DNA from: Moraxella sp. FZFQ2102
GTDB lineage: Bacteria > Pseudomonadota > Gammaproteobacteria > Pseudomonadales > Moraxellaceae
DNA length: 64,000 nucleotides
NCBI RefSeq assembly: GCF_024137865.1
Contig: NZ_CP099960.1
Location: 186,001 to 250,000 of the forward strand
Direction: 5' to 3'
The notes under the pieces are model-generated. The model worked only from the letters and a program-made list of their open reading frames with translations. It was not told the origin of the DNA and did not search any database. Below are positions 9,327 through 17,614 of this stretch, piece after piece. The position numbers were made by a program, and so were the translations under genes. Position 1 is the first letter of the stretch, and each line of letters opens with the position of its first letter.

Positions 9327-9932
9327 ATGTCAAATTCTGATACCGTAAACTTTACACCCGATTTTGAAGTCCTATCTGAACATTATGCCAAGATTATCAG
9401 TGCATCAGGCGAAGATTTGAGCCGTGATGGTCTGCTTGATACGCCGATGCGCGCCGCCAAAGCATTTGGCTACTTGACTCGTGGTTATCATCAAGACCTT
9501 GCAACTGTGGCTAATGATGCGGTGTTTGACTCGGATAATCCCGAATTGGTACTGGTGCAAAATATCGAATTTTATTCGCTGTGCGAACATCATCTGTTGC
9601 CATTTTATGGCGTGGCTCATGTCGGCTACCTACCCAATGGTAAGGTGCTCGGTCTATCAAAAGTCGCACGCATCGTCGATATGTACGCTCGTCGCCTACA
9701 AATCCAAGAAAACCTAACCAAGCAAGTCGCTACCGCCATCGAAGAGCTGACAGGCTGTCGTGGTGTTGCCGTGGTGATGGATGCCAGCCATATGTGCATG
9801 ATGATGCGTGGTGTCGGTAAGCAACAATCCACCACCCGTACAACGAGTATGCTAGGTGAATTTGTCAGCAATCACGATGCTCGTCGTGAATTTTTGGAAG
9901 CTGTACCAAAAAGAATGCCTGCGTTTGGGTGA
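9327..9932 (+). CDS. folE: GTP cyclohydrolase I
   Basis: Converts GTP to dihydroneopterin triphosphate, the first step of folate (and queuosine precursor) synthesis. The zinc ligands are visible in [12 protein letters not shown] and SHMCMMMRG, and the C-terminal [12 protein letters not shown] motif is intact. The 201-aa length is normal. No Shine-Dalgarno sequence is evident before the ATG. folE is divergent from fabI across about 240 bases of AT-rich DNA with no gene. A toxin-like remnant starts on its stop codon (TGATG overlap). Confidence 0.96.
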   Translation: MSNSDTVNFTPDFEVLSEHYAKIISASGEDLSRDGLLDTPMRAAKAFGYLTRGYHQDLATVANDAVFDSDNPELVLVQNIEFYSLCEHHLLPFYGVAHVGYLPNGKVLGLSKVARIVDMYARRLQIQENLTKQVATAIEELTGCRGVAVVMDASHMCMMMRGVGKQQSTTRTTSMLGEFVSNHDARREFLEAVPKRMPAFG

Positions 9933-10060
9933 TGAAACAAGGTTTAATTAGAGTTCTTTTTGTTGTTTTTACCGAACGCAAAGATACTTTTCGTATCATC
10001 ACCGCTTTCTTCCCAAGTAATCAGCAAATAAGGAGTTATCAAAATGCCACAAAGTATTAA
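9932..10060 (+). pseudogene. Toxin remnant (BrnT-like C-terminal fragment)
   Basis: An in-frame stretch from ATG 9932 to TAA 10060 encodes only about 42 residues. Its core, VVFTERKDTFRIITAFFPS, resembles the C-terminal beta-strands of BrnT-type RNase toxins (usual pattern VVYTER..IRIISAR). The N-terminal catalytic half is missing, as if a deletion joined it to the end of folE. Its 3' end overlaps the start of the antitoxin-like remnant, the usual toxin-antitoxin overlap. The family call is by eye and tentative. Confidence 0.5.
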
Positions 10061-10265
10061 CTTCGAACGCTATAAAAAATTTGAATTTTACAGAAGCCAA
10101 ACTCGCAATTAATAATCCTATGATTAAAAAGTTACAAGACAATGCCAAAATCGAGCATCTGTACTGGATGATGATGTTCTTCAATGGATTAACACCCAAG
10201 ATCCCACTACCATTCGCCATATCAACGAAGTGATTCATCACTTTATGGCAATTAAAATGGCATAA
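10044..10265 (+). pseudogene. Frameshifted antitoxin remnant (BrnA-like)
   Basis: Starting at ATG 10044, the reading frame breaks near 10089 (one extra T) and again near 10160. Joining the frames gives MPQSINFERYKKFEF, then TEAKLAINNPMIKKLQDN, then LDDDVLQWINTQD and INEVIHHFMAIKMA. The last part matches the C-terminal ribbon-helix-helix style of BrnA/DUF4415 antitoxins (DDDVLxW...INxVL). Two compensating frameshifts in such a short gene indicate decay rather than a working antitoxin. Confidence 0.5.
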
Positions 10266-10274
10266 ATCATTAAC

Positions 10275-10308
10275 AAAAAGGATAAAGTTTTTTGGCTTTA
10301 TCCTTTTT
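10275..10308. terminator. Bidirectional terminator
   Basis: A perfect 13-bp inverted repeat (10275-10287 and 10296-10308) with an eight-base T-rich loop, bordered by A and T runs, lies between the toxin-antitoxin remnant and the DUF1275 gene. Confidence 0.9.
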
Positions 10309-10325
10309 TATAATCAATCATTCAA

Positions 10326-11078
10326 TCACTCTTGCTTTTTCACTGACTTCAGCCGCTCAAATCGTTTGAGTTTTTTCAATTTCTTAAGCCGTGCCACACG
10401 CGCAAACACCCCAAACCATCGCCCCATCTGCGAATAGCTGGTCGCCGCCGCCAAGATGATCACGATCGGCAAGAGCATCGACCAATAGCCATAGTACCGA
10501 TATGACACCACGGCGACAAAGCTACCACCAAAAAACGCCCACCATAGCCCGCTGTGTAGCACCACTTTGGCGACATCGACCTTACGCCCAACTAGCCAAT
10601 TCCCCACAGTCGCACCCAGATCCGATGTCGTCCCTGTCAAATGCGTCGTACGAATCACCGCGCCGCCGTAGGTCGCCACCATCGAGTTTTGTAGCCCACA
10701 CGCCATGGCGATCATCATCTGCCCAAAGTAATTATCATGCACATACAATGCCAAGCTTAGGCACAGCAGCAGCACTTCAAGATACATTGCATAGCCATAG
10801 TGCCGATTGATTTTCAGCTCGCTTGAGCCGATAATCATGCCTGATAGTACAGAACCGAACCAAAACGCCAAAATCGAAATCAAAAATAGGCGCATATTTG
10901 CCCAGTCACCATCAAGCACACTTAGGGCAAATTGGCTGACATTGCCCGTCACATGCGATGCCGACACATGAGTAAAGCCCATCAGCGCCGTAGTATTCAG
11001 CATACCAGCACAAAAAGCCAACACCACCGCACCCCACAGCACCCACGCTGGGATGGTATCACCCATGATTTTCATCAC
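10326..11078 (-). CDS. DUF1275 (YoaK-family) membrane protein
   Basis: A 250-aa inner-membrane protein with about six hydrophobic helices. The family signatures are visible: the HVTGN motif after the first helix, and ACGLQNSMVATYGGAVIRTTHLTGT in the middle. It ends in an unusual Lys/Arg-rich cytoplasmic tail (RLKKLKKLKRFERLKSVKK, about residues 228-248). The biochemical role of DUF1275 proteins is not established. It is transcribed toward the remnant described above and has its own terminator. Confidence 0.88.
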   Translation of the reverse strand: MMKIMGDTIPAWVLWGAVVLAFCAGMLNTTALMGFTHVSASHVTGNVSQFALSVLDGDWANMRLFLISILAFWFGSVLSGMIIGSSELKINRHYGYAMYLEVLLLCLSLALYVHDNYFGQMMIAMACGLQNSMVATYGGAVIRTTHLTGTTSDLGATVGNWLVGRKVDVAKVVLHSGLWWAFFGGSFVAVVSYRYYGYWSMLLPIVIILAAATSYSQMGRWFGVFARVARLKKLKKLKRFERLKSVKKQE

Positions 11079-11135
11079 ATCCCCATGTCTATTTCATGAA
11101 AAATGACCCAAAAGTATATTTTAGCACCGAATGAT

Positions 11136-11168
11136 AAAAAGCACAAAATCCATACAGACTTTGTGCTT
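11136..11168 (-). terminator. Terminator of the OB-fold lipoprotein gene
   Basis: On the minus strand AAGCACAAA pairs with TTTGTGCTT (plus positions 11139-11147 and 11160-11168), followed by a T-run. Confidence 0.75.
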
Positions 11169-11207
11169 AATCATGCAGATTAATTTTAAACAATTATTAA
11201 TTTAAAA

Positions 11208-11624
11208 TTATTTAAACTCTACAAAATCCACATCCACTTTCATGCGTTTGGTTGGTAGATACTCGACATCCAGCTCACCGACGATGGTGATGATGTCATT
11301 GGCTGTCACAGTGCGACCTTGCCAATCTTCATTGTCAATCTCCACAATGACTGCGCCTGTCGCATCGACGAATTCATATTTTTCATCGCCTAATGCCTTG
11401 GTGATTTTACCTGTCAAGCGCACCATGCTCTCATCACGAAGATTGGCAAGGCTTGCAACTGTAATCGGCGCGCCTGCGACAGCTTGGCTGTTGATCGCAG
11501 CTTGTGGGTTAATCACAGCAGATTGGACAGACTTAGGTGCGGCTGCCACCTGCGTAGTCGATGTGGTGCAAGCAGCCAATGCAGTAGCAGTGATGATGGT
11601 AGCAATTAGGGCAAATTTTTTCAT
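11208..11624 (-). CDS. BOF/YgiW-YdeI-family OB-fold lipoprotein
   Basis: The N-terminus is a signal peptide with a lipobox (ALAAC, Cys19), so the mature protein is probably lipid-anchored in the periplasm. The C-terminal 90 residues (ASLANLRDESMVRLTGKI; YEFVDATGAVIVEIDNEDW; VGELDVEY) match the bacterial OB-fold family of YgiW/YdeI, small periplasmic proteins tied to stress tolerance. A lipid anchor is less common in this family, whose members are usually soluble. 138 aa. Confidence 0.85.
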   Translation of the reverse strand: MKKFALIATIITATALAACTTSTTQVAAAPKSVQSAVINPQAAINSQAVAGAPITVASLANLRDESMVRLTGKITKALGDEKYEFVDATGAVIVEIDNEDWQGRTVTANDIITIVGELDVEYLPTKRMKVDVDFVEFK

Positions 11625-12005
11625 AAGAAACTCTTTTTTAGGTTGGTGTAATTTTAGCTCAATAAAATCTGATTAAAAAACTGCCATCAGTGTAGCACAA
11701 AACGGCAGTGTCAATGGGTTAAATTTTCCAATCACTAAGTTTATACAAACTTATCATATACGCTTATTATGATCGGCGACTTGACTTGAATGCGTATATT
11801 TCATCATAATAAGCTTAAATTAACCTTAAAAAACTTAAAAAATATCCAAAATTTTCAGCATAAAAATCCCTGCCTATAGATCTGTAGCGTTTTTGTGAGT
11901 AAATGGTTTCTTTGTGTAGAAATGCCTGTTTTATCATTGAGTTTGGTTTATAATATGGCTAAATTTTAACCGATCATGTTGATCTTTTTTATTTGAGTGT
12001 TGAAT
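11625..12005. other. Long intergenic region with nested inverted repeats
   Basis: About 380 bases between the divergent lipoprotein and glycosyltransferase genes hold no credible gene. The centre (11736-11814) is packed with inverted repeats, listed separately. A TATAAT at 11949-11954 is the likely -10 box for the glycosyltransferase gene; its -35 box is poor. Confidence 0.6.
11736..11814. repeat. Nested, mutually exclusive inverted repeats
   Basis: Three perfect inverted repeats sit together. TAAGTTT/AAACTTA is at 11736-11753. ATATACGC/GCGTATAT is at 11756-11763 and 11792-11799. GCTTATTATGAT/ATCATAATAAGC is at 11762-11773 and 11803-11814. The second and third share bases 11762-11763, so they cannot form at once. 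There is no T-run, so a simple terminator is unlikely; an operator or RNA switch is possible. Confidence 0.6.
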
Positions 12006-14057
12006 ATGTCACAAACTTCTGCCAGCGTCATCCGCTTAGAGCAAGCGGTTGCAAAAAAAGACTTTGAAGCATCTTGTAATGAACTACTTGCCATCTTAGG
12101 CAGTCTTGATAATCAGTTTGGCGGCATTCACCAAATCGAATGCGACTACCCACAACAGCTAAATTTCTCAGAAAAAGAGCGTGTGGTGCATTTTGCAGCT
12201 CGTGTTGCATCAGCTGTGACTGAGCTGTTTGATGCCAAAAACAACTTTAGCATCACTGATGGTGGCTTTAACCGTTTTATGACTTTGCATCGTTGGTTGG
12301 GTCTGATTTTTGCAAGCTCACCATACATCAATGCTGACCACATCCTAAAAACTTATGACGCTAACCCAAATCCAAACCCAGAGCGTCCGCTTGAGATTCA
12401 TCTATCAAATAATCTAGAAGCTATTAAGCGTTTTTGTATTCTATATACCATGGAATCTAATATTCCGCTAAACCTTGATGTTCTGTGGAATCTTAACCCA
12501 TCACTGTGTGCATCGCTATGCTTTGCCCTACAATCACCACGCTTTATCGGTACGGATGCTGCATTCAATAAGCGTGCCGCCATCCTAAAATGGTTCCCAG
12601 AAAAACTAAAAACCTTTGAAAATCTAAATACCCTACCATCAGCCATCAGCCACGATGTCTATATGCATTGCAGCTATGATGTCGATGCTGATAAGCACCG
12701 TGTCAAAGAGTCTTTGAACGCTGTGATTCGTAAGCACTTGCTGTCTAGTGGCTGGGCGGATCGCGATGTCTCTAAGATCGGTCGTACCAATGGCAAGCCT
12801 GTGATGTTCGTCGTGCTTGAGCATTTCCATTCAGCACACTCCATCTATCGCACACATTCTACATCGATGATCGCTGCTCGTGAGCTATTCCACCTTGTTG
12901 GCTTTGGTGGCGAAGCTGTGGATCAAGCTGGTCGCGATGTCTTTGATGAGTTCCACCTACTTGACCAAAACAGCATCTTTGATAAGCTAAATGCCGTCAA
13001 AGAGTATGCCGACAAGCTTGAGCCAGCTGTACTCTATATGCCAAGCATCGGCATGGATTTGACCACGATTTTCCTAAGCAACACCCAAATTGCACCAATC
13101 CAAAGTGTCGCTCTAGGCCATCCAGGCACCACACATTCGCCATTCATTGACTATGTCATCGTCGAAGATGACTATGTCGGCTCAGAAGACTGTTTCAGCG
13201 AGACGCTACTGCGCCTGCCAAAAGATGCACTACCATATGTACCATCAGCGCTGGCACCGACCTCAGTTGAGTATCGCCTACGCGAAAATCCTGAAGTGGT
13301 GAATATCGGTATCGCCTCAACCACAATGAAGCTAAACCCATATTTCCTAAAAGCACTACAGATCATCCGTGATCGTGCTAAAGTCAAAGTACACTTCCAC
13401 TTTGCCCTAGGTCAGTCATCAGGCATTACACATCCATATGTAGAACGCTTTATCAAATCATATCTAGGCGATAGTGCGACCGCACATCAGCATACACCTT
13501 ATGATCAATATCTACGCATCTTGCACCAATGCGATATGATGGTCAACCCATTCCCATTTGGTAATACCAATGGCATCATCGACATGATTACGCTTGGCTT
13601 GGTCGGTGTCTGCAAGACCGGTCCTGAAGTGCATGAGCATATCGACGAAGGTCTATTTGGTCGCCTAGGTCTGCCTGATTGGCTAGTAGCAAACACCGCT
13701 GATGAATATATCGAACGCGCCATCCGTCTAGCCGAGAACCACGAAGAGCGTCTGGCACTGCGTCGTCATATCATCGAAAATAACGGTCTTGCAACGCTAT
13801 TTACTGGCAATCCAAAACCGATGGGCGAAGTATTGCTTGCCAAAGTCGCTGAAAAAGGTCTATTGGGTGATGAAAAGCCTGCAGCGAAAAAAACAGCCGC
13901 CAGAAAACCTGCAGCAAAAAAAGCAACCACAGCCAAGGCTACAGATGCCAAGCCTGCGGCAAAAAAACCAGCAGCGAAAAAACCTGCTACCAAAGCCGCT
14001 GCCAAGCCTGCAGCCAAAACCACCACGCGTAAACCTGCTGCCAAAAAAGACAGCTAA
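12006..14057 (+). CDS. HMW1C-family protein N-glucosyltransferase with histone-H1-like tail
   Basis: The first 620 residues read as an HMW1C/NGT-type (GT41) cytosolic glycosyltransferase. Members attach glucose or galactose from UDP-sugars to Asn of adhesins. Recognisable blocks are VLYMPSIGMDLTTIFLSN, SVALGHPGTTHSPFIDYV, VEDDYVGSEDCFSETLLRLP, NPFPFGNTNGIIDMITLGL and CKTGPEVHEHIDEGLFGRLG. The last 60 residues are a Lys/Ala/Pro/Thr repeat tail (units of KPAAKK, ARKPAAKK, TKAAAKPAAK), like bacterial histone-H1/AlgP tails and not usual for this family. ATG 12006 is preferred over GTG 11997. No adhesin target or partner transporter gene is adjacent, so the substrate is unknown. Confidence 0.88.
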   Translation: MSQTSASVIRLEQAVAKKDFEASCNELLAILGSLDNQFGGIHQIECDYPQQLNFSEKERVVHFAARVASAVTELFDAKNNFSITDGGFNRFMTLHRWLGLIFASSPYINADHILKTYDANPNPNPERPLEIHLSNNLEAIKRFCILYTMESNIPLNLDVLWNLNPSLCASLCFALQSPRFIGTDAAFNKRAAILKWFPEKLKTFENLNTLPSAISHDVYMHCSYDVDADKHRVKESLNAVIRKHLLSSGWADRDVSKIGRTNGKPVMFVVLEHFHSAHSIYRTHSTSMIAARELFHLVGFGGEAVDQAGRDVFDEFHLLDQNSIFDKLNAVKEYADKLEPAVLYMPSIGMDLTTIFLSNTQIAPIQSVALGHPGTTHSPFIDYVIVEDDYVGSEDCFSETLLRLPKDALPYVPSALAPTSVEYRLRENPEVVNIGIASTTMKLNPYFLKALQIIRDRAKVKVHFHFALGQSSGITHPYVERFIKSYLGDSATAHQHTPYDQYLRILHQCDMMVNPFPFGNTNGIIDMITLGLVGVCKTGPEVHEHIDEGLFGRLGLPDWLVANTADEYIERAIRLAENHEERLALRRHIIENNGLATLFTGNPKPMGEVLLAKVAEKGLLGDEKPAAKKTAARKPAAKKATTAKATDAKPAAKKPAAKKPATKAAAKPAAKTTTRKPAAKKDS

Positions 14058-14070
14058 TACGCGCGCATAG

Positions 14071-14108
14071 AAAAAACAGCCTTGCACTAAGTGACAAGGC
14101 TGTTTTTT
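14071..14108. terminator. Bidirectional terminator after the glucosyltransferase
   Basis: A perfect 14-bp stem (14071-14084 and 14095-14108) with a ten-base loop has A-run and T-run flanks. It serves both the glucosyltransferase and the convergent LysR gene. Confidence 0.92.
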
Positions 14109-14150
14109 TATTGGTAATTCAATCAGAATATTCAATGACGGTTTACAATA

Positions 14151-15059
14151 TCAGTCGGCTCGCTTGGGTGATTTGACCAAATCCGCTTTTTGTAAAATAA
14201 ACTCCACCAAGGCACGCACCGCAGGCACCGCACCGCGATTTTTATAATAAATGATGTACAAAGGCACGCCATCAATCTGCCATTCGGGTAGTACGCGCAG
14301 CCAGTCAGCTTGCCATGCATTATCAAACAGCGGCAGCATTCCGATACCGACACCATCGCCGACCATATTGCCTGCCAAATTATTATCGTTGCAAATAAAG
14401 CGATTCTTAGCATCGATCAAAATGCTACTGTCCTTATGGTGAAACAGCCACGGCACACCATCGTATTTATGGATCAGCTGATGACCATACAGCTCATTGG
14501 GCGTACTCGGCATACCCATGCGTGCGATGTAGTCGGCACTGGCGAACAACCCAAATTCAATGTTGAACAGCTTACGCGCGATGACATTGTCATTATCCAC
14601 CGAGCCGACACGCAGCGAAATATCGATGCCATCTTGGATCATATTTACCTTGCGATTATCAACTTGTACTTCAAGCTGAATATCAGGATACAAGCGCAAA
14701 AATTCCGCCAAATGATGCATCAAAAAACCGCGACACACTTCAGTCGATACAGACAAGCGGATCAAACCACTGGGCGATTGCAAATTATCCTGCACATCAT
14801 CGATGGCAAGCTGTGCGGCTTTAAGCATTTCTTGGGCACGATGATAAAAGCGTGTGCCAAGCTCGTTGAGCACCACGCCACGCCTGCCGCGATCCATCAG
14901 CGTCGTGCCAAGACTGGTTTCAAGCTCGGTCAGATGGCGACTTAGGTGCGATTTTGGCACATCGAGCAGCTCGGATGCCTTGGTCAGACTGCCCGCCTGC
15001 ACCACAGAGACAAACAGTCGCATATCATTTAGGTCAATTTTCTGGATAGGTTTTGGCAT
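14151..15059 (-). CDS. LysR-family transcriptional regulator
   Basis: A normal-length LTTR. The N-terminal winged helix-turn-helix reads DMRLFVSVVQAGSLTKASELLDVPKSHLSRHL and is followed by the periplasmic-binding-protein-like effector domain. It is divergent from the ycaC-like gene, the classic LTTR arrangement in which the regulator controls its neighbour and itself. The start is either ATG at 15059 (chosen, GAGTGAG six bases upstream) or GTG at 15071. The similarity to regulators of quinone or electrophile response genes is suggested only by the neighbouring redox genes. Confidence 0.9.
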   Translation of the reverse strand: MPKPIQKIDLNDMRLFVSVVQAGSLTKASELLDVPKSHLSRHLTELETSLGTTLMDRGRRGVVLNELGTRFYHRAQEMLKAAQLAIDDVQDNLQSPSGLIRLSVSTEVCRGFLMHHLAEFLRLYPDIQLEVQVDNRKVNMIQDGIDISLRVGSVDNDNVIARKLFNIEFGLFASADYIARMGMPSTPNELYGHQLIHKYDGVPWLFHHKDSSILIDAKNRFICNDNNLAGNMVGDGVGIGMLPLFDNAWQADWLRVLPEWQIDGVPLYIIYYKNRGAVPAVRALVEFILQKADLVKSPKRAD

Positions 15060-15130
15060 CGTTTCACTCACTCAATCCCATACTTTATCTTAAAGCTTTA
15101 TCATTGATTTGCAGGATAAATTTGTTTCAT

Positions 15131-15181
15131 ATTTGCAACTTTAGATTGTTATTTTACATCTTATTCTATTTTTTGCAACTT
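15131..15181. promoter_or_regulatory. Candidate LysR operator: direct repeats TTTGCAACTT
   Basis: TTTGCAACTT occurs at 15132-15141 and again at 15172-15181, 40 bases apart start to start (about four helical turns), within the LysR/ycaC divergent promoter region. A TATAAT follows at 15183-15188. The longer form ATTTGCAACTT (15131-15141) recurs inverted before the second pirin gene. Confidence 0.5.
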
Positions 15182-15266
15182 GTATAATACACATTCATGG
15201 AGATTACTCTGAAACACCAAAGTTATTATAAGACTTTTTAACCATTAAATTTTAAGGAAACTTACC

Positions 15267-15890
15267 ATGTCAAAACCTTATGTTCGTTTAGACAAAAATA
15301 ATGCAGCCATGTTATTGGTTGACCATCAAACAGGTCTTTTATCACTGGTGCGTGATATTGACCCAGACAAATTTAAAAACAATGTATTAGCAACGGCAGA
15401 TTTGGCAAAATATTTTGGCTTGCCAACGATTTTGACCACTTCATTTGAAGAAGGTCCAAACGGTCCACTTGTACCAGAGCTTAAAGAAATCTTCCCAGAT
15501 GCACCATATATTGCTCGCCCAGGGCAAATCAATGCGTGGGATAATGAAGAATTTTTGGCAGCCGTTAAAGCCACTGGCAAAAAACAATTAATTATCGCAG
15601 GTGTAGTGACTGAAGTTTGTGTGGCATTCCCTGCATTGTCAGCGATTGAAGCAGGCTATGATGTGTTTGTGATTACTGATGCGTCAGGTACATTTAACCA
15701 AATGACCCGTGATGCTGCGTGGGATCGTATGAGCCAAGCAGGTGTTCAATTAATGACTTGGTTCGGTGCTGCGTGTGAATTACACCGTGATTGGCGTAAT
15801 GACATTGAAGGTTTGGGAGCATTGTTCTCAAATCACATCCCTGACTATCGCAATTTGATTAACAGTTATACAACACTTACCCAAAAATAA
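15267..15890 (+). CDS. ycaC: YcaC-family cysteine hydrolase (isochorismatase-like)
   Basis: A 207-aa member of the isochorismatase-like hydrolase fold. The expected active-site positions are present: Asp19 (LLVDHQTG), Arg84 (IARPGQINAW) and nucleophile Cys118 (GVVTEVCVAFPALSA). The whole sequence, including TDASGTFNQMT and FGAACELHRDWRND, is very like E. coli YcaC. The physiological substrate of YcaC is unknown. It has a good ribosome site and its own terminator, and lies divergent from the LysR gene. It is AT-richer in codon use than the surrounding housekeeping genes. Confidence 0.9.
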   Translation: MSKPYVRLDKNNAAMLLVDHQTGLLSLVRDIDPDKFKNNVLATADLAKYFGLPTILTTSFEEGPNGPLVPELKEIFPDAPYIARPGQINAWDNEEFLAAVKATGKKQLIIAGVVTEVCVAFPALSAIEAGYDVFVITDASGTFNQMTRDAAWDRMSQAGVQLMTWFGAACELHRDWRNDIEGLGALFSNHIPDYRNLINSYTTLTQK

Positions 15891-15918
15891 GTAATTCGTA
15901 TCAATTTTGTAAATAAAT

Positions 15919-15964
15919 AGAAAAGATGGCTTAAAAGGTGACTATGTTTGTCATCTTTTCTTTT
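15919..15964 (+). terminator. Terminator after ycaC
   Basis: AGAAAAGATG (15919-15928) pairs with CATCTTTTCT (15952-15961), and T residues follow. A TATAAT at 15964-15969 right after it may start the next operon. Confidence 0.7.
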
Positions 15965-15998
15965 ATAATAGTTGGATTTATTCCAACAGGATTTTACA

Positions 15999-16535
15999 AT
16001 GTCCAACATCGCCTTGATTATCGGCAGTCTTAGCCAAAATTCCCTAAATCGCAAAATCGCCAATCATATTGTTAATCATTTGCCAAGCAATTTGACAGTG
16101 GAAGAAGTTGTCATTGCTGATTTACCGCTTTATACCCAAGATTTGGACCAAGATGACATTGCAAGCTATGAGCGTGTCCGCAAGCAAATTCAATCAGCCA
16201 CAGCCGTTTTGATTGTTTCGCCCGAACATAACCGCAGTATCCCTGCCGCTATGAAAAATGTTTTGGATATCGCATCTCGTCCAAACGGTCAAAATCTATG
16301 GGCAAATAAAAAAGTTGCAGTTGTGACAGCTTCCCCAGGTTCGTATGGCGGGATTAATTCAGGTTTGCATTTGCGTCAAAGCCTACAAGCAGTCGGTGCG
16401 GATGTTTTTCGCTCGCCTGAAGTGTATTTAAGCCAAGCTCATACCGCCTTGGATGAACAAGGGCAAGTCGCCAATGAGCGTACCAGTCAATTTTTAATTA
16501 AATTTGCCACGGCGTTTGCCGAGTGGGTGCAATAA
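15999..16535 (+). CDS. NAD(P)H-dependent FMN reductase (ChrR/YieF-like)
   Basis: A 178-aa flavodoxin-like reductase. The FMN phosphate-binding loop is GSLSQNSLNRKIA near the N-terminus, and the family motif SPEHNRSIPAAMKNVLD and the SPGSYGG turn are present. Relatives reduce quinones, chromate or azo compounds by two-electron transfer and so avoid redox cycling. ATG 15999 is chosen because AGG is eight bases upstream and the protein then starts at the family's usual first strand. It leads a probable three-gene operon with the GST and acetyltransferase genes. Confidence 0.9.
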   Translation: MSNIALIIGSLSQNSLNRKIANHIVNHLPSNLTVEEVVIADLPLYTQDLDQDDIASYERVRKQIQSATAVLIVSPEHNRSIPAAMKNVLDIASRPNGQNLWANKKVAVVTASPGSYGGINSGLHLRQSLQAVGADVFRSPEVYLSQAHTALDEQGQVANERTSQFLIKFATAFAEWVQ

Positions 16536-16578
16536 GTTTTATTCATCAATTAATTTTTTACCAATACAAGGATATTTT

Positions 16579-17193
16579 ATGAAACTTTATTATATGGCTG
16601 GGGCGTGTTCACTTGTACCGCATACCGCACTGGTATGGACAGGTACAGCCTTTGAAGCTCAAGCCATGAAACTTGCCGATACCAAAACACCTGACTATTT
16701 AGCCTTAAATCCACAAGGGGCGGTGCCGCTACTTGTAGATGGTGAGTTTGTCTTATCGCAAAACGTGGCGATTTTAAGCTATTTAGATGAAAAATTCCCA
16801 GAAGCCAAACTATTTGGTAGTCGTACGGCACAAGGTCGTGCAACAGCAATGCGTTGGCTAACTTTTTTAAATGGTGATGTGCATAAAGCCTTCTCACCAT
16901 TATTCCATTTACCTGATTATGTACAAGATGAAGGGTTTAAAGCCGATATGCAAAATCATGCACATAGTGAAATTTTGCGTATGCTGGCTCAAGCCAATAC
17001 TTGCCTTGGGGCACAAGATTATTTAGCTGATGATATTTCAGTGGCTGATGTCTATTTATTTGTGCTACTTCGTTGGTGTCGTGGCCTAAAAATTGACTAC
17101 AGTTCATTGGAAAACTTAGTGGCGTTTTATGAGCGTATCAGCGACAATACTGGCTTAAAAACAGCCATGGCAGAAGAAGGCATTCACGCCTAA
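16579..17193 (+). CDS. Glutathione S-transferase (beta class)
   Basis: A 204-aa GST. The thioredoxin-fold N-terminal domain has the beta-class Cys10 (YMAGACSLVPHTAL), the glutathione-binding NPQGAVPLLV with cis-Pro, and SQNVAILSYL. The helical C-terminal domain has the conserved region GDVHKAFSPLF and the DISVADVYLF N-capping motif. Closest in character to E. coli GstA. AAGGA lies six bases before the ATG. It is 43 bases downstream of the FMN reductase and 13 upstream of the acetyltransferase. Confidence 0.93.
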   Translation: MKLYYMAGACSLVPHTALVWTGTAFEAQAMKLADTKTPDYLALNPQGAVPLLVDGEFVLSQNVAILSYLDEKFPEAKLFGSRTAQGRATAMRWLTFLNGDVHKAFSPLFHLPDYVQDEGFKADMQNHAHSEILRMLAQANTCLGAQDYLADDISVADVYLFVLLRWCRGLKIDYSSLENLVAFYERISDNTGLKTAMAEEGIHA

Positions 17194-17206
17194 AAAGGGA
17201 TAAATC

Positions 17207-17500
17207 ATGACAGATACAAGCTATACCGTCATTGATAATAAAGTATTAAGCCGTTTTGAAATTCATGTGGATGGCTTTATTGCCTTTGAAGATTATGAGT
17301 TGTTTGATGGCGGAATTGCCTACACCCATACCGAAGTACCTAAAGAATTAGGCGGTCGTGGCATTGCTAAATTTTTAATCAAAACCATTTTAGATGATGC
17401 TGCCACCAAAGGCTTAAAGGTGAAACCTGTTTGTCCAATGGTGCGTGCATTTATTGAAAAACATCCAGAATATCAGGCAAATACGGTCGATTATCAATAA
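17207..17500 (+). CDS. YjdJ-type small GNAT acetyltransferase
   Basis: A 97-aa single-domain GNAT protein of the YjdJ/GTL3B type. The acyl-CoA pyrophosphate loop is read in PKELGGRGIAKFLIK, and the C-terminal VCPMVRAFIEKHPEYQ is the family's most conserved stretch. The substrate is unknown. The gene ends the FMN reductase-GST operon. The 114 bases before the next gene contain no gene; TACAAT near 17595 may be the -10 box of the pirin gene. Confidence 0.88.
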   Translation: MTDTSYTVIDNKVLSRFEIHVDGFIAFEDYELFDGGIAYTHTEVPKELGGRGIAKFLIKTILDDAATKGLKVKPVCPMVRAFIEKHPEYQANTVDYQ

Positions 17501-17614
17501 TAGCCTGTATCGTTGACCAAGCTGTGGTTTTGGTTTTGGATGCTCTGGCAGTTTGGTGGATAATGCGAAGTAGATGATGGTTATTTTTTTAAGTACAATT
17601 TTTAGGAATTTTTT

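Noticed and set aside
9999..10241. Minus-strand open frame of 80 codons
   Set aside because: It is antisense to the toxin-antitoxin remnant, and the plus-strand reading gives recognisable motifs, so this is a shadow frame.
13766..14044. Minus-strand Ala/Gly/Phe-rich frame
   Set aside because: It arises from the Lys/Ala/Pro codon repeats of the glucosyltransferase tail read in reverse.
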